A stretch of DNA of 64,000 nt from Eunapius fragilis (GCA_963681505.1 OY811972.1:13620190-13684189); one strand, 5' to 3'; counted from the first letter of the stretch, positions 1 through 10,711 are shown. Notes: generated by a model from the sequence alone, not told the origin. Translations and numbers: made by a program.

Positions 1-247
1 TTTTAATTGTTTGGGTCATAAGGACTAAGAGATCTAATTAGCGCCATCTTGTGGAGTAGCTTCCATGGATACGGACATCATGTATTGAAATGGGTTACTT
101 AATAGTATACACACTTTGCTGCTAGTTATAAGTAAGTTAACTAAGGTAATCCGTTAACAATTCACATGAGGCATCTGTTCACATTATTTCCATACACATT
201 CACTGGTGCCCCTTTGCTCTGTGTTTAGTGCATCAAGTAAGAGTATG

Positions 248-416
248 GAGAGGTTGCAGTGTCATCCCGGGAAGAGCGGCAGCCATGTTTTTTGGTGTCT
301 CCAGTTCTGTTACAGAGTATTTCCAATCTGTAACAGATTATTTACAACCTGTAACAGAACTGGGGACACCAAAAAACATGGCCACTGCTCTTCCCGGGAT
401 GACATTGCAACCTCTC
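248..416. mobile_element. Foldback (hairpin) element, both arms present
   Basis: Two arms of about 67 bp (248-314 and 350-416) are near-perfect reverse complements around a short spacer. The arms contain CCCGGGAAGAGC and the string AACAGAACTGGGGACACC. A single right arm of the same family begins the second duplication unit at 4461-4533. There is no coding capacity, and no clear target duplication was identified. Confidence 0.75.
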
Positions 417-497
417 AATAGGCGATTTCGTCTAACCCCCTTTGTGTGTGCTCGTGTGTGCAGGTGAGTGCTAGTTGGGCTATGCCCAGCATGTGTG

Positions 498-530
<33 letters not shown>

Positions 531-531
531 T
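498..531. repeat. (TG)n microsatellite
   Basis: Run of TG dinucleotides, shortened at the equivalent position of unit B (about 4600-4625). Confidence 0.9.
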
Positions 532-1140
532 GCACACGTGTGCATGTACGTAATGCATGTGCACATCATTGAAAAGTATATAAGACACTTCATATGACTA
601 TTTTTTTTGCTAACTACTAATGTGTGGTGTATATTATGCAGGTACACTTTGGTTTATGCGTGTATGACTATCTCTCTCTCATTATATTGTGCAATGCCAC
701 ATGTACATGAGCAAAAGCACACATGCACCCAGATAGAATGTGATAACCAAAGCAGTGGCTACAATGATTTAGAGGGTGAACCCACATACCCTCTTGGAAA
801 CGACCCCTCATTGAAAACGTTATGCACATCATGGCTTCAGTCATCATTCATTTGGACTGTGAGCTGTGAGCTTTTTACAAGGTATCAGGTTGTAATCTTA
901 TATCAAGCTTCTAACTAGCAATTGCCTACAGCCTTAGCAACTGTACTCCAGTGCCTATGTAAACTCGATTTTAACCACAAATGTGATGGTTTCTGTGTTC
1001 ACTTCTACATGTATAGGTTGTCAGTTTGAAATGATGCTGGCCTCATGAAGTAGTGGAGGCTTACAACTGGCACTCAACCATAGCCTATTGCTGTTGACAT
1101 TGCCCACATTTGAATCTTGATAAGATTAAACACAGGAAGC

Positions 1141-1149
1141 TGTGTGTGT

Positions 1150-1195
<46 letters not shown>

Positions 1196-1212
1196 GCGTG
1201 TGCGCGTGTGTG
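1141..1212. repeat. (TG)n microsatellite
   Basis: About 70 bp of TG repeats with a few CG and TC interruptions, in the 3' flank of the unit A membrane-protein gene. It is matched by 5231-5332 in unit B. Confidence 0.9.
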
Positions 1213-1638
1213 CAGGCATGTGTGTATGCATTAGGATGTAAGGCATTTGCCCATTGTATAGAGTCAGTATGTGTGGGGGTGTGCAATTTTATTATAACAG
1301 CTTCATACACGTACACATATACATGCATACATTCAACACATCATCAGTATATGCTCAGGACCTATAAACACATGTGAAAAGTTGTACTTGTTGGTGTCCT
1401 CCATTCTCTTTTTTTTTAGACCTCACTCCCATTCATTTGGTAATCCATGAATTGGTTAGTGGCCATGGCTGTATATTGAAACGTTAGATGTGTTTGTGTA
1501 TTTTTAAATAGGACTATGACACATAGTTCAGACACCATTGTTAATAGTGACAACGCTTTATACGGAATTATTGCCAGTATGAAATAATTTATCTTGTGTA
1601 CAGGTTAATGTGACCTGTGTACAGGACATATATTTGAG

Positions 1639-2690
1639 TCACTTGGTGGAGGTGGTGGAGGAGTGGATGGGCTCAGTCGACTCCATGTGACTGAAGACGA
1701 AGGTCTGGGGACTGTGGAAGGTGGGGAGGTGGGTCTTGTTGCTGCTGAACCGCTTGATGCACACTATCACTGTTGTTAGGACGACAAGAAGCACTAAGGC
1801 TAAGGCGGTCACTGCCAAGGCTATGAGGGCAGGCTGCCATGAGTTGGATGGTACTGTGGCTATGTAGAAAGAGACATACATGCCTCTATCCAATCAATAA
1901 CATCATTACTATGACCATCACTGTAACATCACCATTATTGGGCTATTACATTCAATGTCTGTACAAGGGTACGGATGGAAAAAATAGTTATTAGCTTTGA
2001 TATTTGTAATGTTTATTTAACTGATTTATTGTAGCGTCCTGAAGGGTCATTAAATGGAATAGCCCATTATCTTTATCCACCACCATCCTCATCACCACCA
2101 TCATCACCATCACCACCCTCATCACCACCATCCTCATCACTACCATCCTCACCATCACCATCACCATCACCACCATCTCTATCCCACTTACCTGTATTGG
2201 TCGACAAGACAGAAGGTGTTGAACTGGGTACAGGCATGTAGGGCTGGATGGCATAGCTAAAAGTGATGTTGGCTGTGCAGTTGTCAGCATTGCATAAGCA
2301 GCTCACCACGCCTGCTTGTGAGTCAAGCAGGACCAGCTCGCTTGTCAAGTTCCCCCTCCCAACGCACGTTGGAGGGGTGGAGTCACAGTCAAAATGGGCG
2401 TCATGAAAGATGCAATCAGAGATGAAGACGTGGCCACTCCCACTGCCATTGACGTGATAGTAACTGGCGTAGCAGTGTAAGCCGGGAGTGTTGCATCTCT
2501 CGACTTTGCAGGTGGAGGTGTCACCCATGCAGGTCACTACCTGGGTCACATTGTCCACACTGCAGTTGGCTGGGGCGTTGTGGCAGAGGAGGCAGCTGTC
2601 GGTGGCACAGCCGAGGGGTCGTCCAGTTGGGGCATAGTAAAGGAGAACCACGAGTGCTGCATGCAGGGAAGAGCGTAAGACAGTAAATCA

Positions 2691-2752
<62 letters not shown>

Positions 2753-3335
2753 TCGCACACACACACACACGCACTCGCACACACACGCACACACACGCAC
2801 GCACACACACGTACACGCACATGCTGCGTGTATCCCTTGGCGGTTCCACTGCGCTCGCTTTTAGTGATAGGCCTATTGGGCTATTCCATCATTTAAAGAT
2901 ACACCCCTACAGATCGTTTACGTTTGCCATCTAGATGGCAAACACGTAACCCCCCGGGACAATATGTAAAATCACCCCTCGACAGGCGTCCATTTTCTCT
3001 ACACCCCCCGGGACAGGCTTTAAAGTATACCCTGGACAAGCGTATATTTTATTACACCTACCCTGGACAAGCGTATGTTTTATCTGCGGGACAGGCATTT
3101 ATACCACCAGCACCCGGGACATATTTCCAAAACTCCCCTGGACAACCTCATGTTTACAAACACCCCCCCGTGGACGCCTTTTGTTGTCATCTGTAGGGGT
3201 GCACGGCTAAATAGCCCATTGCGGTACTAGAGCTTCGGAAAATCGAGTGTTATACGCGCGGGCTGTTCGGGTTTACGTCCTAAGCGCTTACTCACTGGTG
3301 TATAACAGTTTTCTTATAGCCCCGATCGGTAGCAT
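1639..3335 (-). CDS. Ly6-like cysteine-rich single-pass membrane protein, paralogue 1
   Basis: I reconstruct three coding exons: 3335-3296 (ATG, start of signal peptide), 2656-2192 (ectodomain) and 1859-1639 (membrane helix and tail). They are joined by two phase-1 introns with GTGAGT and GTAAGT donors, giving a 241-residue type I protein. The ectodomain has 14 cysteines, including the motifs GDTSTC and C-x-C-NADNCT, and several N-glycosylation sequons. A helix of about 25 hydrophobic residues ([20 protein letters not shown]) follows, then a tail of about 40 residues rich in Ser/Thr. There is no kinase or other enzymatic domain. The ending recalls Ly6/uPAR or TGF-beta-receptor ectodomains, but the family is not one I can name. 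Surface receptor or adhesion function is inference. Intron 1 holds a TIR element and a CA repeat; intron 2 holds a CAC/CAT repeat. Confidence 0.8.
2085..2175. repeat. Trinucleotide (ATC/CAC)n array in intron 2
   Basis: Imperfect CACCAT/CATCAC repeats immediately downstream of the ectodomain exon donor. The same array is shorter in unit B at 6293-6335. The long apparent reading frame across it is intronic. Confidence 0.85.
2693..2815. repeat. (CA)n microsatellite in intron 1
   Basis: About 120 bp of CA repeats with CG interruptions, next to the acceptor of the ectodomain exon of paralogue 1. In unit B the same position has only a few CA units (6833-6900). Confidence 0.9.
2877..3218. mobile_element. 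TIR element with internal CCGGGACA-type array, in intron 1
   Basis: It is bounded by inverted ends (TGGGCTATT at 2877 and AATAGCCCA ending at 3218) that include a second matched block, ACCCCTACAGAT / ATCTGTAGGGGT. The interior holds about nine degenerate copies of C(C/T)(C/G)GGACA spaced roughly 25-35 bp apart. It lies within intron 1 of paralogue 1 and is shared with unit B at 6966-7285, so it predates the duplication. I do not recognise the superfamily. Confidence 0.6.
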
Positions 3336-3362
3336 GGTCGGTCCGCTTCGACTCGCGCAACA

Positions 3363-3376
3363 TACTATATTATACA
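3363..3376 (-). promoter_or_regulatory. TATA-like box of paralogue 1
   Basis: On the minus strand GTATAATATAG lies about 30-40 bp upstream of the ATG at 3335. The AT-rich element is partly kept in unit B (TGTATATTGG near 7425-7435). The short distance implies a very short 5' UTR. Confidence 0.35.
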
Positions 3377-3839
3377 CGGCCAATTTTCTACCTAATATAT
3401 AGGTTATTGTATGATCCACGCTTGAAAAATTTCCACTTCCGCAACGTCGGTGAAATTAGAAGTGAGTCGTATGAGTGGGTGGGGGGGGGGTTGGGGGGTG
3501 GGAGGGTATATTCATGGGCATTTGCACCATACATGGTGATAATGGATGAATAATATCCTCCCTATTAAGGCATTCCGCCGCCACTGCTCCGACTCGATGG
3601 AGTCAGCCTCATCATTTGTTACAAGGGCGTAGACATAGTTTTAAGGGTGGGTGGGTGGGGGGCTATTTGTGGTTACATTTGCGTGTGCGTAGTTTTGTTT
3701 GTGAATACGATGTCGTTGCTCTCCTGGCTTGCTGCAAAGAGCTGTACACTTCCAACTCAAAGCAATTACAAGCGTGCATGTGACGCAATTGTAATACGTT
3801 GTCACATGCAACCTTATTGAATAGCGCGCGCTTTACAAA

Positions 3840-3915
3840 CGACTTCTGAAATTTTAATAACTCAACTGCGGTGGGGCCGGGGGGGAGGGGGGGGGGGGGG
3901 AGGGGGGGGGAGGGG
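3840..3915. repeat. G-rich tract, unit A only
   Basis: About 60 bp of nearly pure G with a few A interruptions. It is absent from unit B. The proline-rich frame on the opposite strand is an artefact of this tract. Confidence 0.85.
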
Positions 3916-4146
3916 GAGGCATACTACTACGGGATCGCACGTCTGCACAAAGAGTACGGTTATACCAAGGCATAAGAGCAGTGCAGGGGCAAAATAAAAA
4001 TCCATTTCCATAAGTACTACGGTGCGTTATGCATAAGTTCCATGAACGCAAACCAGCAGAGCTGTACAGCGGATTCCATTTTAACATGCGGTACAGCCAA
4101 GAGACGCCCAAACTGACTCGATTGATTCTATGAATATTAAATTAAA

Positions 4147-4350
4147 GGGTCTATAATAAGAAGGGGAAATGTATAATAGTCCTATATTTCGCGCAACAAA
4201 CATAATGACCTACAAATGGGCGAAATATAGGACTATTATACATTTCCCCTTCTTATTAGACTCTTGTTTCCTTCCTTATTACACCAATATTGCCTTCTTA
4301 TTCCAATCCTATATGCCACCAACTTTCTTATAGAGAATGTTTTTATTACT
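4147..4350. mobile_element. Hairpin MITE, TTTAGCAC-type family, 5' end truncated
   Basis: An inverted core (GGGGAAATGTATAATAGTCC against its complement at 4222-4256) flanks a spacer. The outer right arm ends in AGAGAATGTTTTTATT. The complete relative at 61866-62151 defines the family ends. This copy lies between the two duplication units. Confidence 0.75.
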
Positions 4351-5228
4351 TATCCACACAGCAATATGAGTTTACTCAATGTCTTGTGCTAAGGATAGAT
4401 TTCCTTTATTTATGCAGTACAATTTTTGATTCTGTGAAACCATTTATTGCAGTGTACAACTGTAACAGAACTGGGGACACCAAAAAACATGGCCGCTGCT
4501 CTTCCCGGGATGACACTGCAACCTCTCTATAGGCGATTTCGTCTAACCCCCTTTGTGTGTGCTCGTGTGTGCGGTGAGTGCTAGTCGGGCTATGCCCAGC
4601 GTGTGTTGTATGTGTGTGCACACGCGTAATGCATGTGCACAGCATTGGTGCTAACTCTTGGAAACAAAAGTATATAAGACATTTCGTGTGACTATTTTTT
4701 TTGCTAACTAATGTGTGGTGTATATTATGCTGGTACGCTTTGGTTTGTGTGTATATATCTCTCTCTCTCATTATATTGTGCAATGCCACATGTACATGAG
4801 CAAAAACACACATGCACCCACATAGAATGTGATAACCAAAGCAGTGGCTACAATGATTTAGAGGGTGAACCCACACACCCTCTTAGAAATGACCCCTCAT
4901 TGAAAACGTTATGCACATCATGGCTTCAGTCATCATTCATTTGGACTGTGAGTAGTGAGCTTTTTACAAGATATCAGGTTGCAATCTTATATCAAGCTTC
5001 TAACTAGCAATTGCCTACAGCCTTAGCAACTGTACTCCAGTGCCTATGTAAACTCGATTTTAACCACAAATGTGATGGTTTCTGTGGTCACTTCTACATG
5101 TACAGGTTGTCAGTTTGAAATGATGCTGGCCTCATGAAGTAGTGGAGGCTTACAACTGGCACTCAACCATAGCCTATTGCTGTTGACATTTCCCTCATTT
5201 GAGTCTTGATAAGATTAAACACAGGAAG

Positions 5229-5230
<2 letters not shown>

Positions 5231-5293
<63 letters not shown>

Positions 5294-5332
5294 CGTGTGT
5301 GTGTGTGCGCATGTGTGTGTGTGCGCATGTAT
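5231..5332. repeat. (TG)n microsatellite
   Basis: About 100 bp of TG repeats with TATG and CGCATG interruptions; counterpart of 1141-1212. Confidence 0.9.
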
Positions 5333-5719
5333 GTGTGCATGCATTAGGATGTAAGGCATTTGATTGTATAGAGTCAGTATGTGTGGGGGTGTGTAACAGC
5401 TTCATACACGTACACATATACATACATACATACACCACATACATCAGTATATGCTCAGGACCTATACACACATGTGAAAAGTTGTACTAGTTGGTGTCCT
5501 CCGTTCTCTTTTTTTTTAGACCTCACTCCCATTCATTTATTAATCCATGAATTGGTTAGTGGCCATGGCTGTATATTGAAATGTTAGATTGGTTTGTGTA
5601 TTTTTAACTATGACACAGACACCATTGTTGTTGAAATAGTGGCAACGCTTCATACGAAATAATTGAAAAGTTGTCTTGTGTACAGGTAAACATGACCTGT
5701 GTACAGGACAATATTTGAG

Positions 5720-7402
5720 TCACGTGGTGGAGGTGGAGGTGGAGGTGGAGGAGTGGAAGGGCTCAGCTGACTCCACGTGACTGAAGACGAAGGTCTGGGG
5801 ACTGTGGAAGGTGGGGAGGTGGGTCTTGTTGCTGCTGAACCGCTTGATGCACACAATCACTGTTGTTAGGACGACAAGAAGCACTAAGGCTAAGGCGGTC
5901 ACCGCCAAAGCTATGAGGGCAGGCTGCCATGAGTTGGATGGTACTGTGGCTATGTAGAAAGAGACATACATGCCTCTATCCAATCAATAACATCATTACT
6001 ATGACCATCGCTGTAACATCACCATCATTGGGCTATTACATTCAATGTCCGTACAAGGTGGTAGTCTCGTACCCAGACTCTGGTTCCCACAGCTGCAGGT
6101 GGATTACATCACTGTAGCGGTGATGTAATCCACCTGCAGCTGTGGGAATCAGGGTCAGGGTACGAGACTAGGGGAAAAAATAATTATTAATGGTGGTTAG
6201 TTTTGATATCTGTAATATTCAGGGGGTTTATTAACTGATATATTGTAGCGTCCTCCATATCCCTGTAGGGTCATCAATTGGAATCTTTGTCCACCACCAT
6301 CATCATCACCACCATCACCACCATCACCATCCCATCCCACTTACCTGTATTGGTCGACAAGACAGAAGGTGTTGAATTGGGTACAGGCATGTAGGGCTGG
6401 ATGGCATAGCTAAAAGTGATGTTGGCTGTGCAGTTGTCAGCATTGCATAAGCAGCTCACCAGGCCTGCTTTTGAGTTAAACAGGTCCAGCTCGCTTGTCA
6501 CGTTCCCCCTCCCAACGCACGTTGGAGGGGTGGAGTCACAGTAGAAATTGGGGTTATCAATGGAGATGCATTCAGAGATGAAGACGTGGCTCCCACTGAA
6601 TTGGTAGTAACTGGCGTAGCAGTGTAAGCCGGGAGTGTCGCACCTCTTGACTTTGCAGGTGGAGGTGTGACCCGTGCAGGTCACTACCTGGGTCACATTG
6701 TCCACACTGCAGATGGCTGGGGCGTTGTGGCAGATGAGGCAGCTGTCAGTGGCACAGCCGAGGGGTTGTCCGGTTGGCACATACAAGAGAACCACGAGTG
6801 CTGCATGAAAGAGTGTAAGATAGTAAATCAGTACACACACACATGTACTAACTCACACACATACGCACTCTAAACACACACGTGCGCACACATATACACG
6901 TGCACGCACATGCTGCATGTATCCCTTGACGGTTCCACTGCGCTCGCTTTTAGTGATAGGTCTATTGGGCTATTTAAAAATACATCCCTACAGATGGCAA
7001 TAATTGCAAACGTAAACCCCCCGGGACATTATGTAAAATCACCCTGGTCCTGTGGACAGGCGTCCGTTTCCTCTACACCCCCCGGGACAGGCTTTAAAGT
7101 ACACCCTGGACAAGCGTATATTTGATTACACCTACCCTGGACAAGCGTATATTTTATCTGCGGGACAGGCCAGCACCCGGGACATATTTCCAAACTTCCC
7201 CTGGACAACCACATGTTTACGACACCCCCCTGGACACCTTTTGCTGTCATCTGTAGGGGTGTACGGCTAAATAATGAATAGCCCATTGCGATATTAGAGC
7301 TTCGGAAAATCGAGTATTATACGCGCGGGCTCTTCGGGTTTACGTCCTAAGCGCTTACTCACTGGTGTATAACAGTTTTCTTCTAGCCCCGATCGGTAGC
7401 AT
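5720..7402 (-). CDS. Ly6-like cysteine-rich single-pass membrane protein, paralogue 2
   Basis: Three exons exactly parallel to paralogue 1: 7402-7363, 6800-6345 and 5949-5720, with phase-1 introns. They sum to 726 nt including the stop, giving 241 residues. Signal peptide start, 14 ectodomain cysteines, membrane helix and Ser/Thr-rich tail are all conserved. The membrane helix is identical to paralogue 1 apart from synonymous changes. The stretch between cysteines 8 and 10 (coded around 6541-6605) is strongly altered and two residues shorter. A MITE sits in the intron between the ectodomain and membrane exons. Function is unknown; a surface receptor role is inference. Confidence 0.8.
6062..6170. 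mobile_element. TAGTCTCGTACCCAGAC-type hairpin MITE
   Basis: 109-bp near-perfect hairpin with ends TAGTCTCGTACCC and GGGTACGAGACTA, located in intron 2 of paralogue 2. Unit A lacks it at the matching site (about 1968), so it inserted after the duplication or was lost from A. Same family as 19301-19420 and 62194-62326. Confidence 0.85.
6966..7285. mobile_element. TIR element with CCGGGACA-type array, unit B copy
   Basis: Counterpart of 2877-3218, in intron 1 of paralogue 2. The ends (TGGGCTATTTA and TAGCCCA) and the ACCCCTACAGAT-like inner block are kept. The interior is slightly shorter. Confidence 0.6.
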
Positions 7403-7685
7403 AGTCGGTACGCTTCGACTCCAATATACACGGCCAATTTTCTACCTCAATATAAATATAGGCTACTATATGACCCATGCTTGAAAATTTTCCACTTCCG
7501 CAACGTCAGTGAAATAAGAAGTGAGTCGTGTGAGTGATTGCCAATTTGACCTAAGCGGTTTGAATCGATAACGCGTTTCTAAGGCGCTTTCGCACTCCAA
7601 CCCGCTTCAATATTGAGTTGCGGTTTGGGCATAACAAAATTATTAAATTAAGATGGCCGCCTGTGGAACCATACATATGCATGGC

Positions 7686-7807
7686 AGTGGCGGCGGAAGG
7701 CCCTTAATAGGGTGGGGTGGGGCTGGGGGTGGGGGGATATTATTAATCCATTTGCACCATACATGGTGATAATGGATGAATAATATCCTCCCTATTAAGG
7801 CACCACT
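7686..7807. mobile_element. Foldback element around a G-rich spacer
   Basis: Left arm AGTGGCGGCGGAAGGCCCTTAA pairs imperfectly with the right arm CTATTAAGGC...CCACTG near 7793-7806. In unit A only the right arm (3563-3590, ending in TTCCGCCGCC) is well kept. The middle contains an ATCC-rich palindrome around ACCATACATGGT. Confidence 0.45.
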
Positions 7808-8075
7808 GATGGGGGGCGGCTGACGTCCTATTCCGACTCGATGGAGACAGCCTCATCAAATTAATCTACCAGGGGATTGCACGAGTACGGTTATACCAAT
7901 GCTTGGGAGCAGTGCAGGGGCAAAATAAAAATCCATTTTCATAAGTACATTAGCCCGCTCTTGTTAGCTTATTCCTACGGTGCGTTATGCATAGTTCCAT
8001 GAACGCAAACCAGCAGAGCTGTATAGCGGATTCCATTTTAATTAACATGCGGTACAGCCAGCCCAAACCGACTCG

Positions 8076-8831
8076 AACCGGGCCGCTATATTCTTAGTGC
8101 GGATCGATCTATAGATCGATGCGGTTTGAAGTGTCTAGTGCAGAAGCGGCTTTATTATTGAATCGTGTATCACTGTTACAGACACGTCATGTGAGAGCAC
8201 GTGACTGAAACGGGATGCGTCATGGCGGGTTTAATTCTGCTCCTGCCGACTTTCAAAAGCAGATAGGAACGACACACTTAAGCCATCAGAGATTAAGACA
8301 GATACACCCTGTGTGTTGGAATTGCGGGTGTACAGTAAAATTGTATTTACGTCATATATCTAAGTCTTGTATGGCATCTCACACACGTAAGTGTACTGCA
8401 TCCGTCCCTACCAAAGTTTACTCACAAGCTCCCGTCAGGCTGAACAACCTATACACAATCTTCCATCTTTTGAAGAAGTCTGCGAGTGTGGTGATAAGCA
8501 GTGATGCGGAACTCGTCCAAGATGTTCCGCGTCGTACACGTAATCATGTGTGGGTACTTAGATGCTTAAAGAGATACACTTTCTCCAGTTGCACGTGGCA
8601 CACACGTGACCATGCGGATCCACCCTAATATGCACCCTAAACATCCCCTCCCTAATCAAAATGCTATATTATATACAATACTGTCCTACAAAGGTTTGAT
8701 TACGTGATGGTTAATGTCTATATTGTCCTGAGTGTCCACTCGGGAGTAAAAATGGACACCCGCGGTGGACAGCAAAAAAAGTTTTTGCCGTTCGGTCATG
8801 GAAGGGGCCTAATTGCATTTTTAACGGTACT
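8076..8831. other. No gene recognised
   Basis: Unique sequence with a short palindrome at about 8102-8122. A 137-codon open frame at 8215-8628 has no recognisable domain, signal or coding context and is not called as a gene. Confidence 0.4.
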
Positions 8832-9035
8832 GGCTTATAGAACAAGTCTTTTTAGGATCGGGCCCCTTTTGATGCTTTTGGTATTCATAAAACGAGCCGT
8901 GCTGGCGGACCTATCCATTACGCTCCGCCTCGCATACGAGCTACGGCGTAATGGATAGGTCCGCTAGCACGGCTCGTTTTACGGATCAAAAGGACTTATC
9001 TCGACCCGATCCTAAAAAGACTTGTTCTATAAGCC
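8832..9035. mobile_element. 204-bp foldback element
   Basis: The outer arms GGCTTATAGAACAAGTC... (8832-8862) and their complement (9005-9035) are perfect over about 31 bp. A second nested palindrome at about 8886-8985 contains ACGAGCCGTGCT and GGACCTATCCATTACGC with their complements. No ORF. It abuts a gypsy pol fragment. Confidence 0.8.
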
Positions 9036-9492
9036 ACAACCTTAGGGTTGACTCGCTGCCCAAGTGACTCGAATGTAATCTTCTCAGGTAGTCTGCATGC
9101 ATGCCCTGAGCGACTCGGGTACCACAACCTTGTCCCCTTTGTAGATGATTCCATCTGCATCACCGTGTTTCCAAGGTATTTCCTGGGACTTCTCGAATAC
9201 TGGATCTGGCCCAGCGTTAGTTGCTCATGGTCAGTTCCTGCAGCCTTCTTCACTTCTTCAAGTCTTTGGTCTTTATGCCAGACACTCCAGTTCAATCGCC
9301 ACATAGTATATATAACCTTGGATGCTGATGCCATTGGTCGACCTTCCTGTATAGAAGAGTGGCTCCTAGTCCTTCTGTACTGGCATCACATTGTATCACC
9401 ACTGGTTTCTTGACGTCATATAATATGCCAGAAGCTGATCGCTGCTGATCAGGTCCTTGGATGTTGTCGAATATGCTACATGCTTGTACAGT

Positions 9493-9524
<32 letters not shown>

Positions 9525-9735
9525 TGCAAACTCCATGGCCATGTTGCCCTCAGTCAAGCGCCTCAGCGGTTCACTAGCCTGAGAGCGGTTTGGGATGAAT
9601 CTTGCCAGATAGTTGCACATTCCTAAGAACCTCCGCACATCAGATGCTGACTTTGGAGTAACCATGCCCTTGGTAGCCACCACCTTCAATGGATCCGACT
9701 TCACACTGTTCCCCGATATCCGCCCACACACTATT
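9036..9735 (-). pseudogene. Ty3/gypsy reverse transcriptase-RNase H fragment
   Basis: Minus-strand fragments in more than one frame. At 9731-9560 the RT thumb/connection segment contains DVRRFLGMCNYLARFIP. At 9420-9360 the RNase H start contains VIQCDASTEGLGATLLY. A 29-bp C/G homopolymer at 9495-9523 splits the two, and the frame is broken elsewhere. This is a decayed, truncated copy without LTRs in view. Confidence 0.75.
9495..9523. repeat. C homopolymer (29 bp)
   Basis: Uninterrupted run of C inside a gypsy pol remnant. Confidence 0.95.
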
Positions 9736-9942
9736 CGAGGGTCTTTGGGGACGAGAAACTGAAGTCCAACAATACTGGCCTTACATAGTTTAGAATGGCT
9801 ATCGTTATGTACAATAGGTCTGAACGTCCGCTGCTGTAAAAGGGTCTGGGACCGAGACTAGGCAGGCAACAGGGCATTTTTAGGTGGGGGGCTAAAAACT
9901 ATTTCATCGCTGACCTTTACCAAAAGGTAAAGGTCAGCGATG

Positions 9943-9965
9943 CCCCCCCCCCCCCCCCCCCCCCC
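9943..9965. repeat. C homopolymer (23 bp) with adjacent hairpin
   Basis: Preceded at 9908-9939 by a perfect inverted repeat (CGCTGACCTTTACC and complement) and followed directly by the start of a TAGTCTCG-family element. Confidence 0.9.
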
Positions 9966-9967
9966 TT

Positions 9968-10711
9968 TAGTCTCGTACCCAGACTCAGGTTCCCAACAGC
10001 TGCTGGTGGGGATTGCATCACCGCTACGTGGAAAGTGGATCTGGCCCATTCAACTTTTTTGTTCTGTGGATCCTCGAGTGTTACGCAATCTTTGTGTCGT
10101 CACATAAATGTGGGTGTCGTCATATACTAATTTACCGTGTCGTCATAACTAATTATCCGACTGAAAACAGAGAGAACGTGCGTGCCACCGCACCTAGTAA
10201 GACTACTGTGCAAATTAGGAAGCACCCAACAGGCACATGTCCTTTTATGACTGTGGCATGAGAAACAGTTAACCCTAACTCCGTCTAGTTCTCGAAAGCA
10301 TGCAGGAAGCCAGCTGCTACAAAAGATAGAAAGGAACGTTGAGGCTGAGGTTTTTCGGGATGATAGGTGCAGGTGGTCTGGCTTCCCTTCGCCAATCCTG
10401 TTCTCATCGAGTTCATAGCCGTGCGCAGTCGCGGGCGCGTCCTTGTCCTTGTAACGCTCCTGCCCACGATGAAGGCTTGTTTGCTCAGACCCGAGCGGAG
10501 GTATTTAGGCCTTCAAAACAGTCACCTCGAGGAGAAAGCTCCAATTGGAACGCTCTATGGAATGCAATTACACTCCTTATAATCAAGTAGCGACCATGAC
10601 GTCATCAAGGGCTGCAGTCTGATTGGTTCTCCAATATCTAGGATCCACAGTCTATGCGCCAGATCCACTTTCCACATAGCGGTTATGTAATCCACCCGCA
10701 GCTGGAGACTA
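9968..10711. mobile_element. Long member of the TAGTCTCG family with about 100-bp imperfect TIRs
   Basis: The left end TAGTCTCGTACCCAGACTC continues into AGTGGATCTGGC and GGATCC near 10030-10072. The right end mirrors this from about 10640 (GGATCC, GCCAGATCCACTTTCCAC) to GGAGACTA at 10711. About 550 bp of unique interior shows no convincing coding region, so this is probably a non-autonomous, partly expanded relative of the 110-130 bp hairpins. Confidence 0.6.

Larger units (their letters stand above)
350..4120. repeat. Segmental tandem duplication, unit A (3.77 kb)
   Basis: The unit aligns collinearly with 4461-8075 in the same orientation. It starts in the right arm of a foldback element and ends in a shared string around CAGCAGAGCTGTA. 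It contains one three-exon membrane-protein gene, its microsatellite-bearing introns, its promoter region and its 3' flank. The units differ by substitutions, microsatellite length, a G-rich tract at 3840-3915 found only here, and transposon insertions. Confidence 0.9.
4461..8075. repeat. Segmental tandem duplication, unit B (3.6 kb)
   Basis: Direct repeat of 350-4120. Differences include a 109-bp MITE at 6062-6170 missing from unit A, a shorter CA repeat in intron 1, and unique sequence at about 7535-7690. The gene in the unit remains open in both copies. Confidence 0.9.

Noticed and set aside
2073-2290. Met/Val-rich C-terminal extension of paralogue 1
   Set aside because: It reads through the GTAAGT donor into the trinucleotide repeat of intron 2. 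The spliced model gives a conserved helix instead.
8215-8628. 137-codon ORF
   Set aside because: No domain, signal, splice context or paralogue; length is compatible with chance.
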